Source: Saprospirales bacterium (GTDB taxonomy: Bacteria > Bacteroidota > Bacteroidia > Chitinophagales > Saprospiraceae). From it: a DNA stretch of 64,000 nucleotides. The DNA is taken from NCBI GenBank assembly GCA_007695035.1, contig REEO01000028.1:1-64000 (forward strand). Direction: 5' to 3'. The notes under the pieces were generated by a model. That model saw only the letters and a list, made by a program, of their open reading frames with translations, had not been told where the DNA came from and did no database searches. Every line of letters begins with the position of its first letter. The first letter of the stretch is position 1. Shown piece by piece: positions 17,443 through 26,096 of the stretch. The translations under genes and the position numbers were made by a program.

Positions 17443-17863
17443 TATATGATATATTTTAATGATACGCGAAAATACGTTTTTTGATGAGAAAAAGGGTAAT
17501 AATGCCGGGGATCGTGTTCAATTGAAAATGGGATTGCGGGGCCTGAGCCATGAGAGGGAATTATTTAAGTGGCACCCTATCTAAAGGTACGCGCGGTCGT
17601 GCATATTTTATTTCCCATCAACCACAAATACCAAAATCCGTAAATAAGCACAACCCTGGACCCGTAAATAACGCTGCGTTATAACAATTTTGTCTCCATA
17701 ATCCTGAGATTCCGGCGCAAGCATTTATCTTAGCCTCTGAAAGTGCCATTATTTTGAACAAATTCATTTGATTTCAGTCCGGGAGTGATGCGCTGTAATT
17801 GTTGTGTCCGCTTGTTTATGCCTTGCTGGTGGCGCCTGGATTTTGACCGAAAAAAATACGCCG
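17443..17863. other. non-coding gap with a family B repeat
   Basis: No gene is supported here. The only recognisable content is a family B repeat copy (17549-17620). An in-frame extension of the downstream transporter from 17804 is considered untranslated. Confidence 0.4.
17549..17620. repeat. dispersed palindromic repeat, family B, copy 2
   Basis: CATGAGAGGGAATTATTTAA, then a CTATCTAAAGG joint and a worn palindrome TACGCGCGGTCGTGCATA (17588-17605). Order and spacing match copy 1 near 8803. Confidence 0.55.
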
Positions 17864-19240
17864 ATGAAATTTAAGATGCCACATACACTTGCCCTGCTTT
17901 TTTTCCTAATGGCTATTGCCATGGTTGCCACCTGGATCGTACCACAGGGATCTTTTGAGACCCAGATAACCGATGAGGGGATGGAAGTGGTGGTGCCAGG
18001 ATCATTCCAGACGGTTGAGGAGCGCGAATTCATGAGTCCTGTAGATCTTTTTACAGCCATTCCACGTGCTTTTGGCGATGCGCAGGGAATCATTTTCTTC
18101 CTTTTTATAATTGGTGGTGTGCTGGCTATTATCCGACAGACAGGAACTATCGATGCATTGTTGGGTAGGATGTTGGAAAATCTGGGTGACAAACCTGCCG
18201 TACTGATTTTTACAGTGGTGTTTGTATTTGCCCTGGCCTCCAGTGCGATGGGAGCATCCGGGGAGTACATCCCCTTTGTACTGATACTGGTGGCCCTGTG
18301 CAGGGCAATGAATCTGGATAGTATGACCGCGGTGGGGGTAATTGTGGCTGGTTACGGTGTGGGTTACGGTACTGCGGCCTTTAATCAATACACCGTAGTG
18401 GTAGCCAATCCCATAGCCGGACTGGACGCTTATGATGGCTGGTGGCTCAGACTTGGATTACTATTGCCCTTTGCAGGAATTGCCGCCCATCATATTTGGA
18501 GTTACGCCCGAAAAGTTCAAAAGGACCCGAGTGCCAGTTTGGTTTACGGAGAGGAACCACCGGCGGGCGGGGAGCCCCCCAAATCTTATCCCGATTTGAA
18601 GTGGAGCCACATCGCCATTTTGGTTGCATTTGTAACGGCGCTTGGGGTGGCTGTTTGGGGTATTGCCACCAGAGGTTGGTATCTCACAGAGTTGGGTGCC
18701 GCCTTTTTGATTCTCGGGATTTTTACAGCCTTCGTGGGGAAAATCGGACCCACTTTGGCATCAGAAAGGTTTGTGGAGGGTGCAAAAGACCTGGCTGAAA
18801 CCGCCCTTCTCGTTGGTATTGCACGCGGAATTGCCCTGGTTATGGAAGATGGGCAAATTCTTCACACCATCGTACATGCCCTCTCCATTCCTTTATCCAC
18901 CGTAGGTCCTGAAATAGCAGGGGTGGGGATGATGATCATGCAGACTATTTTGAATCTCTTTATACCCTCTGGAAGTGGACAGGCATTTGTCACTATGCCT
19001 CTAATGGCCCCACTGGGTGACCTGGTTGGTGTGGGAAGACCCGTTGCCGTCCTGGCATTTTTATTTGGAGATGGGTTTGCCAATATGTTGGTTCCCACCA
19101 ATGCCGTGCTTATGGGAATCCTCGGTATGGCTGGAATCCCCTTTGATAAATGGTTTAGGTTTTGCCTCCCGCTCGTCCTGAAGTTGCTGGGGGCCGGAGC
19201 GGTGGTGATATTCCTTGCGGTTTTGCTGGGTTACGGATAG
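17864..19240 (+). CDS. YfcC/DcuC-family membrane transporter
   Basis: The 458-residue protein has about 11-12 membrane segments and belongs to the DcuC-like/YfcC family (PF03606), seen in the start KFKMPHTLALLFFLMAIAMVATWIVPQGSF and in FNLFIPSGSGQA-type and LVPTNAVLMGILG-type loops near the C-terminus. Family members are proposed carriers of dicarboxylates, basic amino acids or related compounds; the substrate is not known here. An upstream GTG/ATG extension of 20 residues exists from 17804, but family proteins begin at the KFKMPHT block, so the ATG at 17864 is chosen. A sodium:solute symporter gene follows after 51 bases in the same direction. Confidence 0.85.
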   Translation: MKFKMPHTLALLFFLMAIAMVATWIVPQGSFETQITDEGMEVVVPGSFQTVEEREFMSPVDLFTAIPRAFGDAQGIIFFLFIIGGVLAIIRQTGTIDALLGRMLENLGDKPAVLIFTVVFVFALASSAMGASGEYIPFVLILVALCRAMNLDSMTAVGVIVAGYGVGYGTAAFNQYTVVVANPIAGLDAYDGWWLRLGLLLPFAGIAAHHIWSYARKVQKDPSASLVYGEEPPAGGEPPKSYPDLKWSHIAILVAFVTALGVAVWGIATRGWYLTELGAAFLILGIFTAFVGKIGPTLASERFVEGAKDLAETALLVGIARGIALVMEDGQILHTIVHALSIPLSTVGPEIAGVGMMIMQTILNLFIPSGSGQAFVTMPLMAPLGDLVGVGRPVAVLAFLFGDGFANMLVPTNAVLMGILGMAGIPFDKWFRFCLPLVLKLLGAGAVVIFLAVLLGYG

Positions 19241-19291
19241 TAGCCGGATAAAGCAACTGTTGATTTTTTCAAATAATACCACAGGCCAAGC

Positions 19292-20755
19292 ATGTCCATC
19301 TTCTTCATAATCGTAATTCTGTACTTAGGACTTTTGATGGGAATATCCATTTACAAAAGCAGGCTGGTTAAAGGACAGGAGGATTTTATGGTTGCGGGAC
19401 GCTCAGTACCCACTTACAAATTGGTTGGAACACTTCTCTGTACCTGGATTGGCTCAGGGAGTCTGCTGGCAGGGGCCGGTTTTGCGACTCAGGTTGGTTT
19501 GGCTGAACTTTGGATGGCAGCAGGAGCCTGGGTAGGTATTGTCGTTGTGTTTTTTTTGGCTTCAAAAGTCAGACGAATTGCCCAATATACCGTGCCCGAT
19601 ATACTTGAACTCAGATACAACAAGTGGGCCCGGGTGCTCGGCACCATCTCAATTGTGGTCGCCTACACGACCATCGTCGGATATCAATTTAGAGGTGGAG
19701 GCTTTGTCCTTAACCTTGTAGCTGATATACCGGAGTGGCAGGGGGTAATTTTAACGGCCGGGTTTATCATTGCCTTTACTGCCTTTGCCGGAATGCTTTC
19801 TATCGTATCGGTGGATATTATCAACGGTGCGATTATTACCCTTGCTATAATCGGCGCACTCCCGCTGGTTTTTTCCAATCTCGGAGGTAGTGAGTTTGTT
19901 GCGGCCAATATTGACCCTGAATTTTTGACTCCCCTTGGAGGCCACGACTGGATTTGGGTTATGGGTATATTTTTTCCCACCTTTTTACTCCTGCTGGGCG
20001 AGTCGAATATGTATCAAAAGTTTTTTTCCGCAAAAAATGAGAAAGCTGCAAAAACAGCCGTCGTATGGTGGGTGTCCGGGACCATTGTTATTGAGACCGC
20101 CATTGCATCACTGGCCATTCTCGCCTTTGCACATTTCAATTCCCCCGATGTATCCGAAGCCGTATTTCTCGCTGCCGAAGATGCGGAGCGTATTATCCTC
20201 CACACTGCGAGGTATGGAACCGAGGTGGGCCTGCCGCTGGTGGGTGGTTTGCTTTTGATCTGTGCGGCTGTGGCTATCATCACCTCCACCGGCAACAGTT
20301 TCCTCCTGGCGCCGTCCACCAACCTGACCAGAGATATCTACCAGCGTTTTATCAATCCCACTGCTTCCGAGCAAAAAATTGTACAGTTTCAGCGGCTGAT
20401 GGTAATTCTGCTTGGGATTATGGCGTATCTGCTGCTCACTCAATTCCGGACCATACTGGACATGGCTTTCACGGCCTACACCATGGTGGGCGCTGCACTG
20501 ACCCCGGCTCTTTTGGCTGCGTTTTTGTGGAAGCGGGTTACCACTACCGGGGGTGTGGCATCGATCGCTTCAGGAATGGGGGTTACGGTTTTAATAACCA
20601 TTATCAATTTTGCCCGTGGAGAAAATCCTCTTATTGAATCGTCTTACATTATTCTTCCCTCTGCTGGGGTCTCTATTTTGGTATTAATTGTGGTTTCTCT
20701 ACTCACAGAAAAGGAAGGACCGGAAAAGTGGGGGAAGTTTTATAGCAATTCTTGA
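19292..20755 (+). CDS. sodium:solute symporter (SSS) family protein
   Basis: The 487-residue protein has about 12-13 membrane segments and the SSS fold. Supporting motifs are GQEDFMVAGRSVPTYKLVGTLL followed by WIGSGSLLAGAG near the N-terminus, the GYQFRGGGFVLN segment in the fourth or fifth helix, and LLLICAAVAIITSTGNSFLLAPSTNLTRDIYQRF, the conserved SSS core stretch. Such proteins import sugars, amino acids or organic acids with sodium. It follows the YfcC-type gene by 51 bases, so the two are probably co-expressed. The substrate is unknown. Confidence 0.88.
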   Translation: MSIFFIIVILYLGLLMGISIYKSRLVKGQEDFMVAGRSVPTYKLVGTLLCTWIGSGSLLAGAGFATQVGLAELWMAAGAWVGIVVVFFLASKVRRIAQYTVPDILELRYNKWARVLGTISIVVAYTTIVGYQFRGGGFVLNLVADIPEWQGVILTAGFIIAFTAFAGMLSIVSVDIINGAIITLAIIGALPLVFSNLGGSEFVAANIDPEFLTPLGGHDWIWVMGIFFPTFLLLLGESNMYQKFFSAKNEKAAKTAVVWWVSGTIVIETAIASLAILAFAHFNSPDVSEAVFLAAEDAERIILHTARYGTEVGLPLVGGLLLICAAVAIITSTGNSFLLAPSTNLTRDIYQRFINPTASEQKIVQFQRLMVILLGIMAYLLLTQFRTILDMAFTAYTMVGAALTPALLAAFLWKRVTTTGGVASIASGMGVTVLITIINFARGENPLIESSYIILPSAGVSILVLIVVSLLTEKEGPEKWGKFYSNS

Positions 20756-20821
20756 GAAGAAATATTCATTTGTTCAATTGCAATTCAGGGTCTCAAGTTT
20801 CGCAGTTTTCTTTCGTGGAAA

Positions 20822-20866
20822 TTATGAGGGCCTTGTATATTGTGAAGCAATTAGTGAATTGCGAGA
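20822..20866. repeat. dispersed palindromic repeat, family B, copy 3 (left half)
   Basis: ATTATGAGGGCC leads into the hairpin GCAATT-AGTG-AATTGC (20847-20862), nearly identical to the small hairpin of copy 1. The TACGCAC palindrome half is absent. An IS3 remnant begins shortly after. Confidence 0.5.
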
Positions 20867-20947
20867 TTGGTGGGGTTGAGTGGATTGAGAAAGTGTCTTA
20901 TCCTAAAATAGGTTTACACATTTTGTAACTCAAAAGCGTGTATGACC

Positions 20948-21367
20948 ATGAAGAAAAGTAAAGTTATTTTAGGACAAAAGCCACCGAGCAAATTTAAGCT
21001 TGAAGAGCGAAAAATGATTGTAGAAGAATACCTGTGTCCGGGCTGTACGAAGTAGGATATTTGGAAAAAATATACTGGGAAACCGGAAGAGAAAGGCCAT
21101 TTTTTGCATTGGATTCGCCAACTAGGTTATGATATGCCGCCAAAATGGGGTAAATTGGTGCATCAAAATTCATCTATAATGTCGAAATCTATAGCTGAAG
21201 GGTCAAAAGAAGTAGCCCAACTGAAAGATAGGGTAGAGCAGTTGGAGAAGGCCTTGGTTAAATCGGAGCTGAGAGCAACAGCATTGGAAACCATGATAGA
21301 GGTGGCAGAAAAGGAGTTGAAAATTAACATCAAAAAAAAGTCCTACACCAACCAATCTTCAAAATGA
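20948..21367 (+). pseudogene. IS3-family transposase OrfA, nonsense-mutated
   Basis: From the ATG at 20948 the frame encodes MKKSKVILGQKPPSKFKLEE and continues as a helix-turn-helix OrfA of the kind found in Bacteroidota IS3 elements. A TAG at 21053-21055 breaks the frame within LCPGCTK(stop)DIWKKYTGKPEEK. Beyond it the frame is intact: HWIRQLGYDMPPKWG, a leucine-zipper-like coiled coil, and TALETMIEVAEKELKINIKKKS, a typical OrfA tail. The family signature continues straight through the stop, so a single base change in an ordinary sense codon is likely. Its stop overlaps the orfB start by ATGA. Confidence 0.8.
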
Positions 21368-21420
21368 AGGAGCGCAATTCGTATATAGGATTAGCCACAA
21401 TATGCCGCTTGTTTCACATA
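21364..21420 (+). pseudogene. IS3-family transposase OrfB, 5' fragment only
   Basis: The ATG overlaps the orfA stop (ATGA). The first 19 codons read MKERNSYIGLATICRLFHI, like OrfB starts that lead into RQAYY, but the similarity ends there and a stop follows at 21448-21450. The integrase catalytic domain is missing, so the element is dead. Confidence 0.6.
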
Positions 21421-21552
21421 GAGTGCGCGGAGGTTGGATTCTGTAATTAGCGAAATCCCATAAAGAATGAGATTCGAGGACTGATCAACTGGCATAGGAT
21501 TTTACGCTGAGACCGCAGAAGTTTGGAGTGAATTGAAAGTGGAATAAGTTTT

Positions 21553-22428
21553 TTAGAAACTGCGCCTTATCGCATCCATCGTTCTTCCGACATAGGTCCT
21601 GCCGAAGAGATTTACATGCACGAGCAGATAGTACAATTGATACATGGGCAGCCTGGATTCAAATCCGGCTTCGATGGGCCATACTTCATTGTAGGCTGAA
21701 TAAAAATTCTGACTGAACCCCCCAAATAGTCTGGTCATCGCCAGGTCCATTTCGCGGTGGGAATAACTCACTGCGGGGTCAATCATCCAGGGAGCTCCAT
21801 CGGTGTCAGCAATCATATTGCCAGCCCACAGGTCCCCGTGAATAAGGCAGGCGGGCTCGTTTGGACAGTTTGATTCGATGGTCTGCGGCCAGCTCTTTGA
21901 TTGTTTTAATAAATCACCTGACATCAAACCGTCGTTCACCGCCATTTCCAACTGTGGCAAAAGGCGTCGATGGTAGTAGAATTCACCCCAGCTTTGAAAG
22001 TTGCCATTGGGTTGATCCAGGGAGCCGATGAAATTATCGATTGGATAGCCGTATTTACTCCTCGAAGTTTCCCGGTGCAACTTTGCCAGACTGTGACCAA
22101 AAACCCGCATGGCACCATTCCGCCCCATAGAACTTTCGCTAATAAAGTCCATGGCCAAAACGGCAATGTCGCGATAACTGCAGTCGATGACTACTTCGGG
22201 TGTAGAGGCTATGTTTTTGAAGCGCAATGCATTGAGTCCATCCGCTTCGGCTTTCACCTGATCGAATCGGGCGGAGTCGTATTTTTTGATAAAAAGCTCC
22301 CTGTTGGGGTCTTTTAGGTGGAATAATTCACAGCCCTTTCCTGCCGACAGGTACGTTAACTTGCCGCATGAGGTATCGAAACCCCTGGACTGCAGCAGTT
22401 CTTCCAGCGTTTGGTGATTCAAAATCAA
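21553..22428 (-). CDS. fructosamine kinase-like phosphotransferase
   Basis: The 291-residue protein belongs to the fructosamine/ketosamine-3-kinase family, which phosphorylates sugar-amine adducts on proteins or small molecules so that they fall apart (deglycation). Seen here: ATP-binding Lys in LFIKKYD (about 48-50), catalytic loop HGDLWAGN (His197, Asp199, Asn204), and the metal-binding DPAVSYSHREMDLAM (Asp217 onward), which is the family's distinctive DP-x-x-x-GHRE-type motif. Length is normal for bacterial members (about 290). Its start overlaps the stop of the LytTR response regulator by ATGA, so it is the last gene of the sensor-regulator operon. Confidence 0.9.
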   Translation of the reverse strand: MILNHQTLEELLQSRGFDTSCGKLTYLSAGKGCELFHLKDPNRELFIKKYDSARFDQVKAEADGLNALRFKNIASTPEVVIDCSYRDIAVLAMDFISESSMGRNGAMRVFGHSLAKLHRETSRSKYGYPIDNFIGSLDQPNGNFQSWGEFYYHRRLLPQLEMAVNDGLMSGDLLKQSKSWPQTIESNCPNEPACLIHGDLWAGNMIADTDGAPWMIDPAVSYSHREMDLAMTRLFGGFSQNFYSAYNEVWPIEAGFESRLPMYQLYYLLVHVNLFGRTYVGRTMDAIRRSF

Positions 22429-23153
22429 AGTCTTTTTTCTTCGATGATCTTAACCAGATCATCCTTATAATTCTTGCCGACGGGGATCATTTTCAGCTTT
22501 CCCTCCTCGGTAATTTCCACTGTGTTCCCAACTACCGCATCGATAAAATTGATGTTGATGATGTAGGAGCGGTGAACCCGGATGAAGGAATCTGCAGGCA
22601 GTTTTTTCTCCAGACTTTTCATAGTCTGTAAGGCGATGACTCGACCGTCCCTGGTCCTGATTATGACGTAATCTTTCAGTCCCTCGATGTACTGAATGTC
22701 GGCGTAGTGAATGCGGATGAACTTTTTGTCTGACTTGACGAAAATATAGTCCTCGGCATTGTTATCCTGTCCGCTATTTGCTGTGCCGGCTTTGGTCTTG
22801 AGCTTTTCCCTTATTTTGTTGACCGACTTCATGAATCGCTCCAGGGAAATGGGTTTGAGCATATAGTCCAACACATTGAGTTCAAATCCCTCGACCGCGT
22901 AATTCGGGTAGGCTGTGGTGATGACAATGTAGGGAGGATCGCTGAGTATTTTGAGAAACTCCAGACCTCCGAGTTTGGGCATCTCAATGTCCAAAAACAT
23001 GAGATCCACGTCGTCGTTCCTGGTGAGATATTCGTTTGCTTCAAGAGCATTGTTGCACCGCTTTACCAATTCAAGGTCCGGAATCTGCTCAATGTATGTC
23101 TCTAAAACATCCAAAGCCAGAGGCTCATCATCCACAATAATTGTTTTGATCAT
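22425..23153 (-). CDS. LytTR-family response regulator
   Basis: The 242-residue protein is a two-component regulator. The receiver domain (1-120) has the acidic pair at DDE (8-10), phospho-acceptor Asp55 in FLDIEMP, and Lys at about 106 in MLKPIS. A LytTR DNA-binding domain fills about 135-240 (IFVKSDKKFIRIHYADIQYIEGLKDYV, RVHRSYIININFIDAV). It starts 2 bases behind the histidine kinase gene and overlaps the fructosamine-kinase-like gene. It is the expected partner of that kinase; the target genes are unknown, perhaps including its own operon. Confidence 0.94.
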   Translation of the reverse strand: MIKTIIVDDEPLALDVLETYIEQIPDLELVKRCNNALEANEYLTRNDDVDLMFLDIEMPKLGGLEFLKILSDPPYIVITTAYPNYAVEGFELNVLDYMLKPISLERFMKSVNKIREKLKTKAGTANSGQDNNAEDYIFVKSDKKFIRIHYADIQYIEGLKDYVIIRTRDGRVIALQTMKSLEKKLPADSFIRVHRSYIININFIDAVVGNTVEITEEGKLKMIPVGKNYKDDLVKIIEEKRL

Positions 23154-23155
23154 AT

Positions 23156-24220
23156 CTAATTGTTTAAAAACAGGGTTAAATTTACGATATATTCTTCCTT
23201 CTCCTCTCGAATCTCCAGGTTGTGTCTGCCCGGATAGAGTAATTTTAGTCGCCTACGGGCATTTACAAGGCCGATGCCACCCACCATTTCGTCCTCATCC
23301 CCGGGAACCAGGTCTGTGGGTATGCTGTTGCGCAAATGAATCCTGATGAGGTCCTTTTCAAGCTTTATTTTGAGGTAAACATACGATTTTTGAAGGGACT
23401 TATTGACTCCGTGCTTGAAGCAATTTTCAATAAATGGCAGAAAGAGGAGGGGAGTGATCTTTTGGTCCTCAACTTCGCCCTTTAGTTCAAAATCGATTTC
23501 CACATTGGGTCCGTGTCTTAGCTTTTCCAGGTCCAGGTAGTTTTCGATGTACTTGATTTCACGCTTTAATTCCACCTGCGGTTCATTGCTTTCGTACAAC
23601 ATATAACGCATCATTTCAGACAGTTTTAATACAATGGCAGGTGCCCGCTCGTCTTTTTTCAAGGTCAGGGCGTAAAGGCTGTTAAGGGTGTTGAATAAAA
23701 AGTGGGGATTGACCTGGGATCGCAAAAAATCGAGCTCTGATTGCATGTTTTGGGTGATCAACTTGTTCATTTTTCTCTGCTGGCGCAACCAGTCAGAGAT
23801 TATCTTCAAGACAGTGGATAGAGAGACTATTAAAAAAGAGGCGATGTACTGCTCCGGTTGGTTGTTGGTAATCTCCATCTGAAGCTCGGGGTAAGGATTG
23901 AATTTGAGGTAGAATAAAAGCGTCCTGATGGGAGTGGCAATCAATAATGCCAGCAGCAACAGCAGAAAGTACCTGAAAATTTTCTTTTGCGAGAGGTACT
24001 CAGGTATGAGATAGAGCAGGTTAAAATATACCAAGCCCATATAAAAAACGACCAATAGCAGGGCATTGGACACCCTGAATCCCATGCTGTAACCCTCGGG
24101 TTCAAATAAAAGGATAATTACAAATAGGATTAACCACCAAACGAAATGGGTGAAAACCCTGCTCGTGAGGACATCGAACAGCCCCCCCAATATCCGGTGG
24201 ATTAATTTTTCTTTGACCAT
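23156..24220 (-). CDS. LytS/YehU-type sensor histidine kinase
   Basis: The 354-residue protein has four membrane segments in the first 145 residues with little outside sequence, then a His_kinase (PF06580) module. The phospho-acceptor is His173 in RSQVNPHFLFNTLNSLYAL, and a GHKL ATPase domain follows (LPFIENCFKHGVNKS as N-box, GGIGLVNARRRLKLLYPG as G-box). With so little periplasmic sequence it may sense the membrane itself or a small molecule within it. The next gene on the minus strand, 2 bases on, is its LytTR regulator. Confidence 0.93.
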   Translation of the reverse strand: MVKEKLIHRILGGLFDVLTSRVFTHFVWWLILFVIILLFEPEGYSMGFRVSNALLLVVFYMGLVYFNLLYLIPEYLSQKKIFRYFLLLLLALLIATPIRTLLFYLKFNPYPELQMEITNNQPEQYIASFLIVSLSTVLKIISDWLRQQRKMNKLITQNMQSELDFLRSQVNPHFLFNTLNSLYALTLKKDERAPAIVLKLSEMMRYMLYESNEPQVELKREIKYIENYLDLEKLRHGPNVEIDFELKGEVEDQKITPLLFLPFIENCFKHGVNKSLQKSYVYLKIKLEKDLIRIHLRNSIPTDLVPGDEDEMVGGIGLVNARRRLKLLYPGRHNLEIREEKEEYIVNLTLFLNN

Positions 24221-24394
24221 GGCACTAAATTAACCAATTTTTTTAAACCGGATGGGGAAGGTCTGAGAGACCAAAAGTGCGATGGATGCCTTTTCAAGGT
24301 GATAAAGAAAGGTAGTCAAAGACAGAAGCCCCAACCATTAAACGTACACTTGATATAAACAGGACCCTTGATAAAATCAATTGGGCAACTTTGA

Positions 24395-24402
24395 TATCTT
24401 TG
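24395..24402 (+). promoter_or_regulatory. -7 box of the folE operon
   Basis: TATCTTTG is a full TAnnTTTG match. A TTG at 24368-24370 is 24 bases upstream, slightly long for a -33 element. The leader to folE would be about 155 bases. Confidence 0.6.
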
Positions 24403-24435
24403 CAAAATCGTTTGACTGGAAAAGGTGTCGGCAAG

Positions 24436-24537
24436 ATGATTTACGTTGAACCTTCCGGTGGGGATTGGAATTTTAAAGGTGTCTTTCCGGAAAACCTGCC
24501 TTTATCTTTATTACAAAGGCGAGGTATTGTGGGATGA
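24436..24537 (+). CDS. possible 33-codon leader ORF ahead of folE
   Basis: Within the folE leader, an ATG at 24436 opens a frame of 33 codons (MIYVEPSGGDWNFKGVFPEN and on to RRGIVG) that stops 27 bases before folE. The composition looks protein-like and the distance fits a leader peptide or a small upstream gene. No family is recognised. Confidence 0.35.
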   Translation: MIYVEPSGGDWNFKGVFPENLPLSLLQRRGIVG

Positions 24538-24564
24538 CTCATTTTTTAACCCAACACAAACTCA

Positions 24565-25176
24565 ATGAACAACAACGAACATATTGAAAAATTGATGGCT
24601 GCTGATAAGCCCGGAGAAGTAAAGAAACTAGCAGAGGCCTACTCCAAATTGTTGGATGCAGTTGGCGAAGATCCCGACCGGGATGGATTGCTTAAGACAC
24701 CCGAAAGAGCCGCGAAGGCCATGCTCTATTTTTGCAGAGGATATGAACAAGATCCGGCCGAAATTTTAAAATCTGCTCTTTTTGAGGAGAATTACAGCGA
24801 AATGGTGATTGTAAAGGACATCGAATTGTACTCCCTTTGCGAACATCACCTGGTTCCATTTTTTGGCAAAGCGCATATCGGATACATACCCAAGGGCAAA
24901 ATTGTAGGGCTGAGTAAAATTGCCCGGATTGTTGATGCCTACGCAAGAAGGTTGCAAGTGCAAGAGCGATTGACCCACGAAATTCTGCACTGCTTACAGG
25001 ATTCACTTAATCCCTACGGTGCTGCCGTTGTCATTGAAGCGCGACATATGTGTATGATGATGCGAGGTGTGCAAAAACAAAATTCCATAACCACCACCTC
25101 GGCCTTTACAGGAATTTTCAAGCACGTAGAAACCAGAAACGAATTTTTGAAACTGATAGAAGCCAATTTGGCGTAA
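24565..25176 (+). CDS. folE: GTP cyclohydrolase I
   Basis: FolE opens the guanine ring of GTP to make dihydroneopterin triphosphate, the first step of tetrahydrofolate (and other pterin) synthesis. The 203-residue length is standard. Zinc and catalytic residues are visible in [21 protein letters not shown] (Cys92, His94, His95) and in [16 protein letters not shown], which holds the second zinc Cys. The [13 protein letters not shown] segment near residue 42 is also typical. The gene heads a same-strand run with fabD (35-base gap), yqgE and an ABC-F gene. folP, a later step of the same pathway, is at 50046. Confidence 0.97.
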   Translation: MNNNEHIEKLMAADKPGEVKKLAEAYSKLLDAVGEDPDRDGLLKTPERAAKAMLYFCRGYEQDPAEILKSALFEENYSEMVIVKDIELYSLCEHHLVPFFGKAHIGYIPKGKIVGLSKIARIVDAYARRLQVQERLTHEILHCLQDSLNPYGAAVVIEARHMCMMMRGVQKQNSITTTSAFTGIFKHVETRNEFLKLIEANLA

Positions 25177-25211
25177 TCAAACTTTTGTAACTCAAACAAG
25201 TCAAATAATCG

Positions 25212-26084
25212 ATGAAAACTGCATTTGTATTTCCCGGACAAGGTTCCCAGTACAAGGGAATGGGCAGCGATTTGTACAAATCCAATGCCAAAGCGAGAAA
25301 GCTTTTTGATCAGGCCAACGAAATACTGGACTATCCCATCACGGAAATTATGTTTGAAGGTGATGAAGGGGAACTAAAAACCACCAGAGTAACCCAACCC
25401 GCTGTGTTTATCAACGGCTATATAAAATACGCGGTGGGCAATTACAACACACCCGATGCGGTAGCTGGCCATTCGCTGGGTGAATTTACAGCTCTCGCAG
25501 CTTGTGGTGCACTCTCTTTTGAAGACGCCCTGTTGCTGGTTTACGACCGGGCAATGGCGATGCAGGATGCCTGCGATATGGAGGATGGAACGATGGCTGC
25601 CATCATGGGCCTGGACGATAAAAAAGTCGAGGATATCTGTTCAGGTATTGACAGCCTTGTGGTTCCGGCAAACTACAACTGCCCGGGGCAGCTCGTCATC
25701 TCCGGTTCGGTGGAAGGGATTGAAAAAGCTATCGAAAAAGCCAAAGAAAACGGTGCAAAGCGCGCACTAAAACTCATGGTTGGCGGTGCCTTTCACTCGC
25801 CCCTTATGGAGCCGGCGCAAACCAAACTTGGCCAGAGCATTGAAGAAACGGAAATCGCTAAACCTCTTTGCCCCATTTATCAAAATTTCACCGGCAAAGC
25901 CCACGATAACCCGGACACAATTAAGGACAATCTCCTGAAACAACTAACTGCTCCTGTGCGTTGGACTCAATCAATAGAACAAATGGTCAATGACCAGATT
26001 GGCAAAATCGTCGAGGTAGATGGCAGAGTCCTCATTGGTATGGTCAGAAGAATCGATAGAAACCTGGTTACTGAAACCGTTTAA
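25212..26084 (+). CDS. fabD: malonyl-CoA:ACP transacylase
   Basis: FabD moves the malonyl group from CoA to acyl carrier protein for fatty-acid synthesis. GQGSQ at 9-13, the nucleophile motif GHSLGE (Ser88) and the catalytic His in GGAFHSPLM (about 195) are all present; length (290) is normal. It lies between folE (35 bases) and yqgE (12 bases). Other fab genes are not in the window. Confidence 0.96.
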   Translation: MKTAFVFPGQGSQYKGMGSDLYKSNAKARKLFDQANEILDYPITEIMFEGDEGELKTTRVTQPAVFINGYIKYAVGNYNTPDAVAGHSLGEFTALAACGALSFEDALLLVYDRAMAMQDACDMEDGTMAAIMGLDDKKVEDICSGIDSLVVPANYNCPGQLVISGSVEGIEKAIEKAKENGAKRALKLMVGGAFHSPLMEPAQTKLGQSIEETEIAKPLCPIYQNFTGKAHDNPDTIKDNLLKQLTAPVRWTQSIEQMVNDQIGKIVEVDGRVLIGMVRRIDRNLVTETV

Positions 26085-26096
26085 AACCCGAATGCT

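Larger units (their letters stand above)
20756..21552. other. gap holding a family B repeat and an IS3 remnant
   Basis: No intact gene is present. The gap contains family B copy 3 (20822-20866) and broken IS3-type transposase frames (20948-21420). The last 130 bases before the fructosamine-kinase-like gene show nothing recognisable. Confidence 0.5.

Noticed and set aside
16561-17484. 307-codon plus-strand frame opposite the DPP IV gene
   Set aside because: It has no recognisable domain and is antisense to a complete S9B peptidase.
24403-24564. A folate or other riboswitch ahead of folE
   Set aside because: I could not match any known aptamer core; the leader is better described by a small frame.
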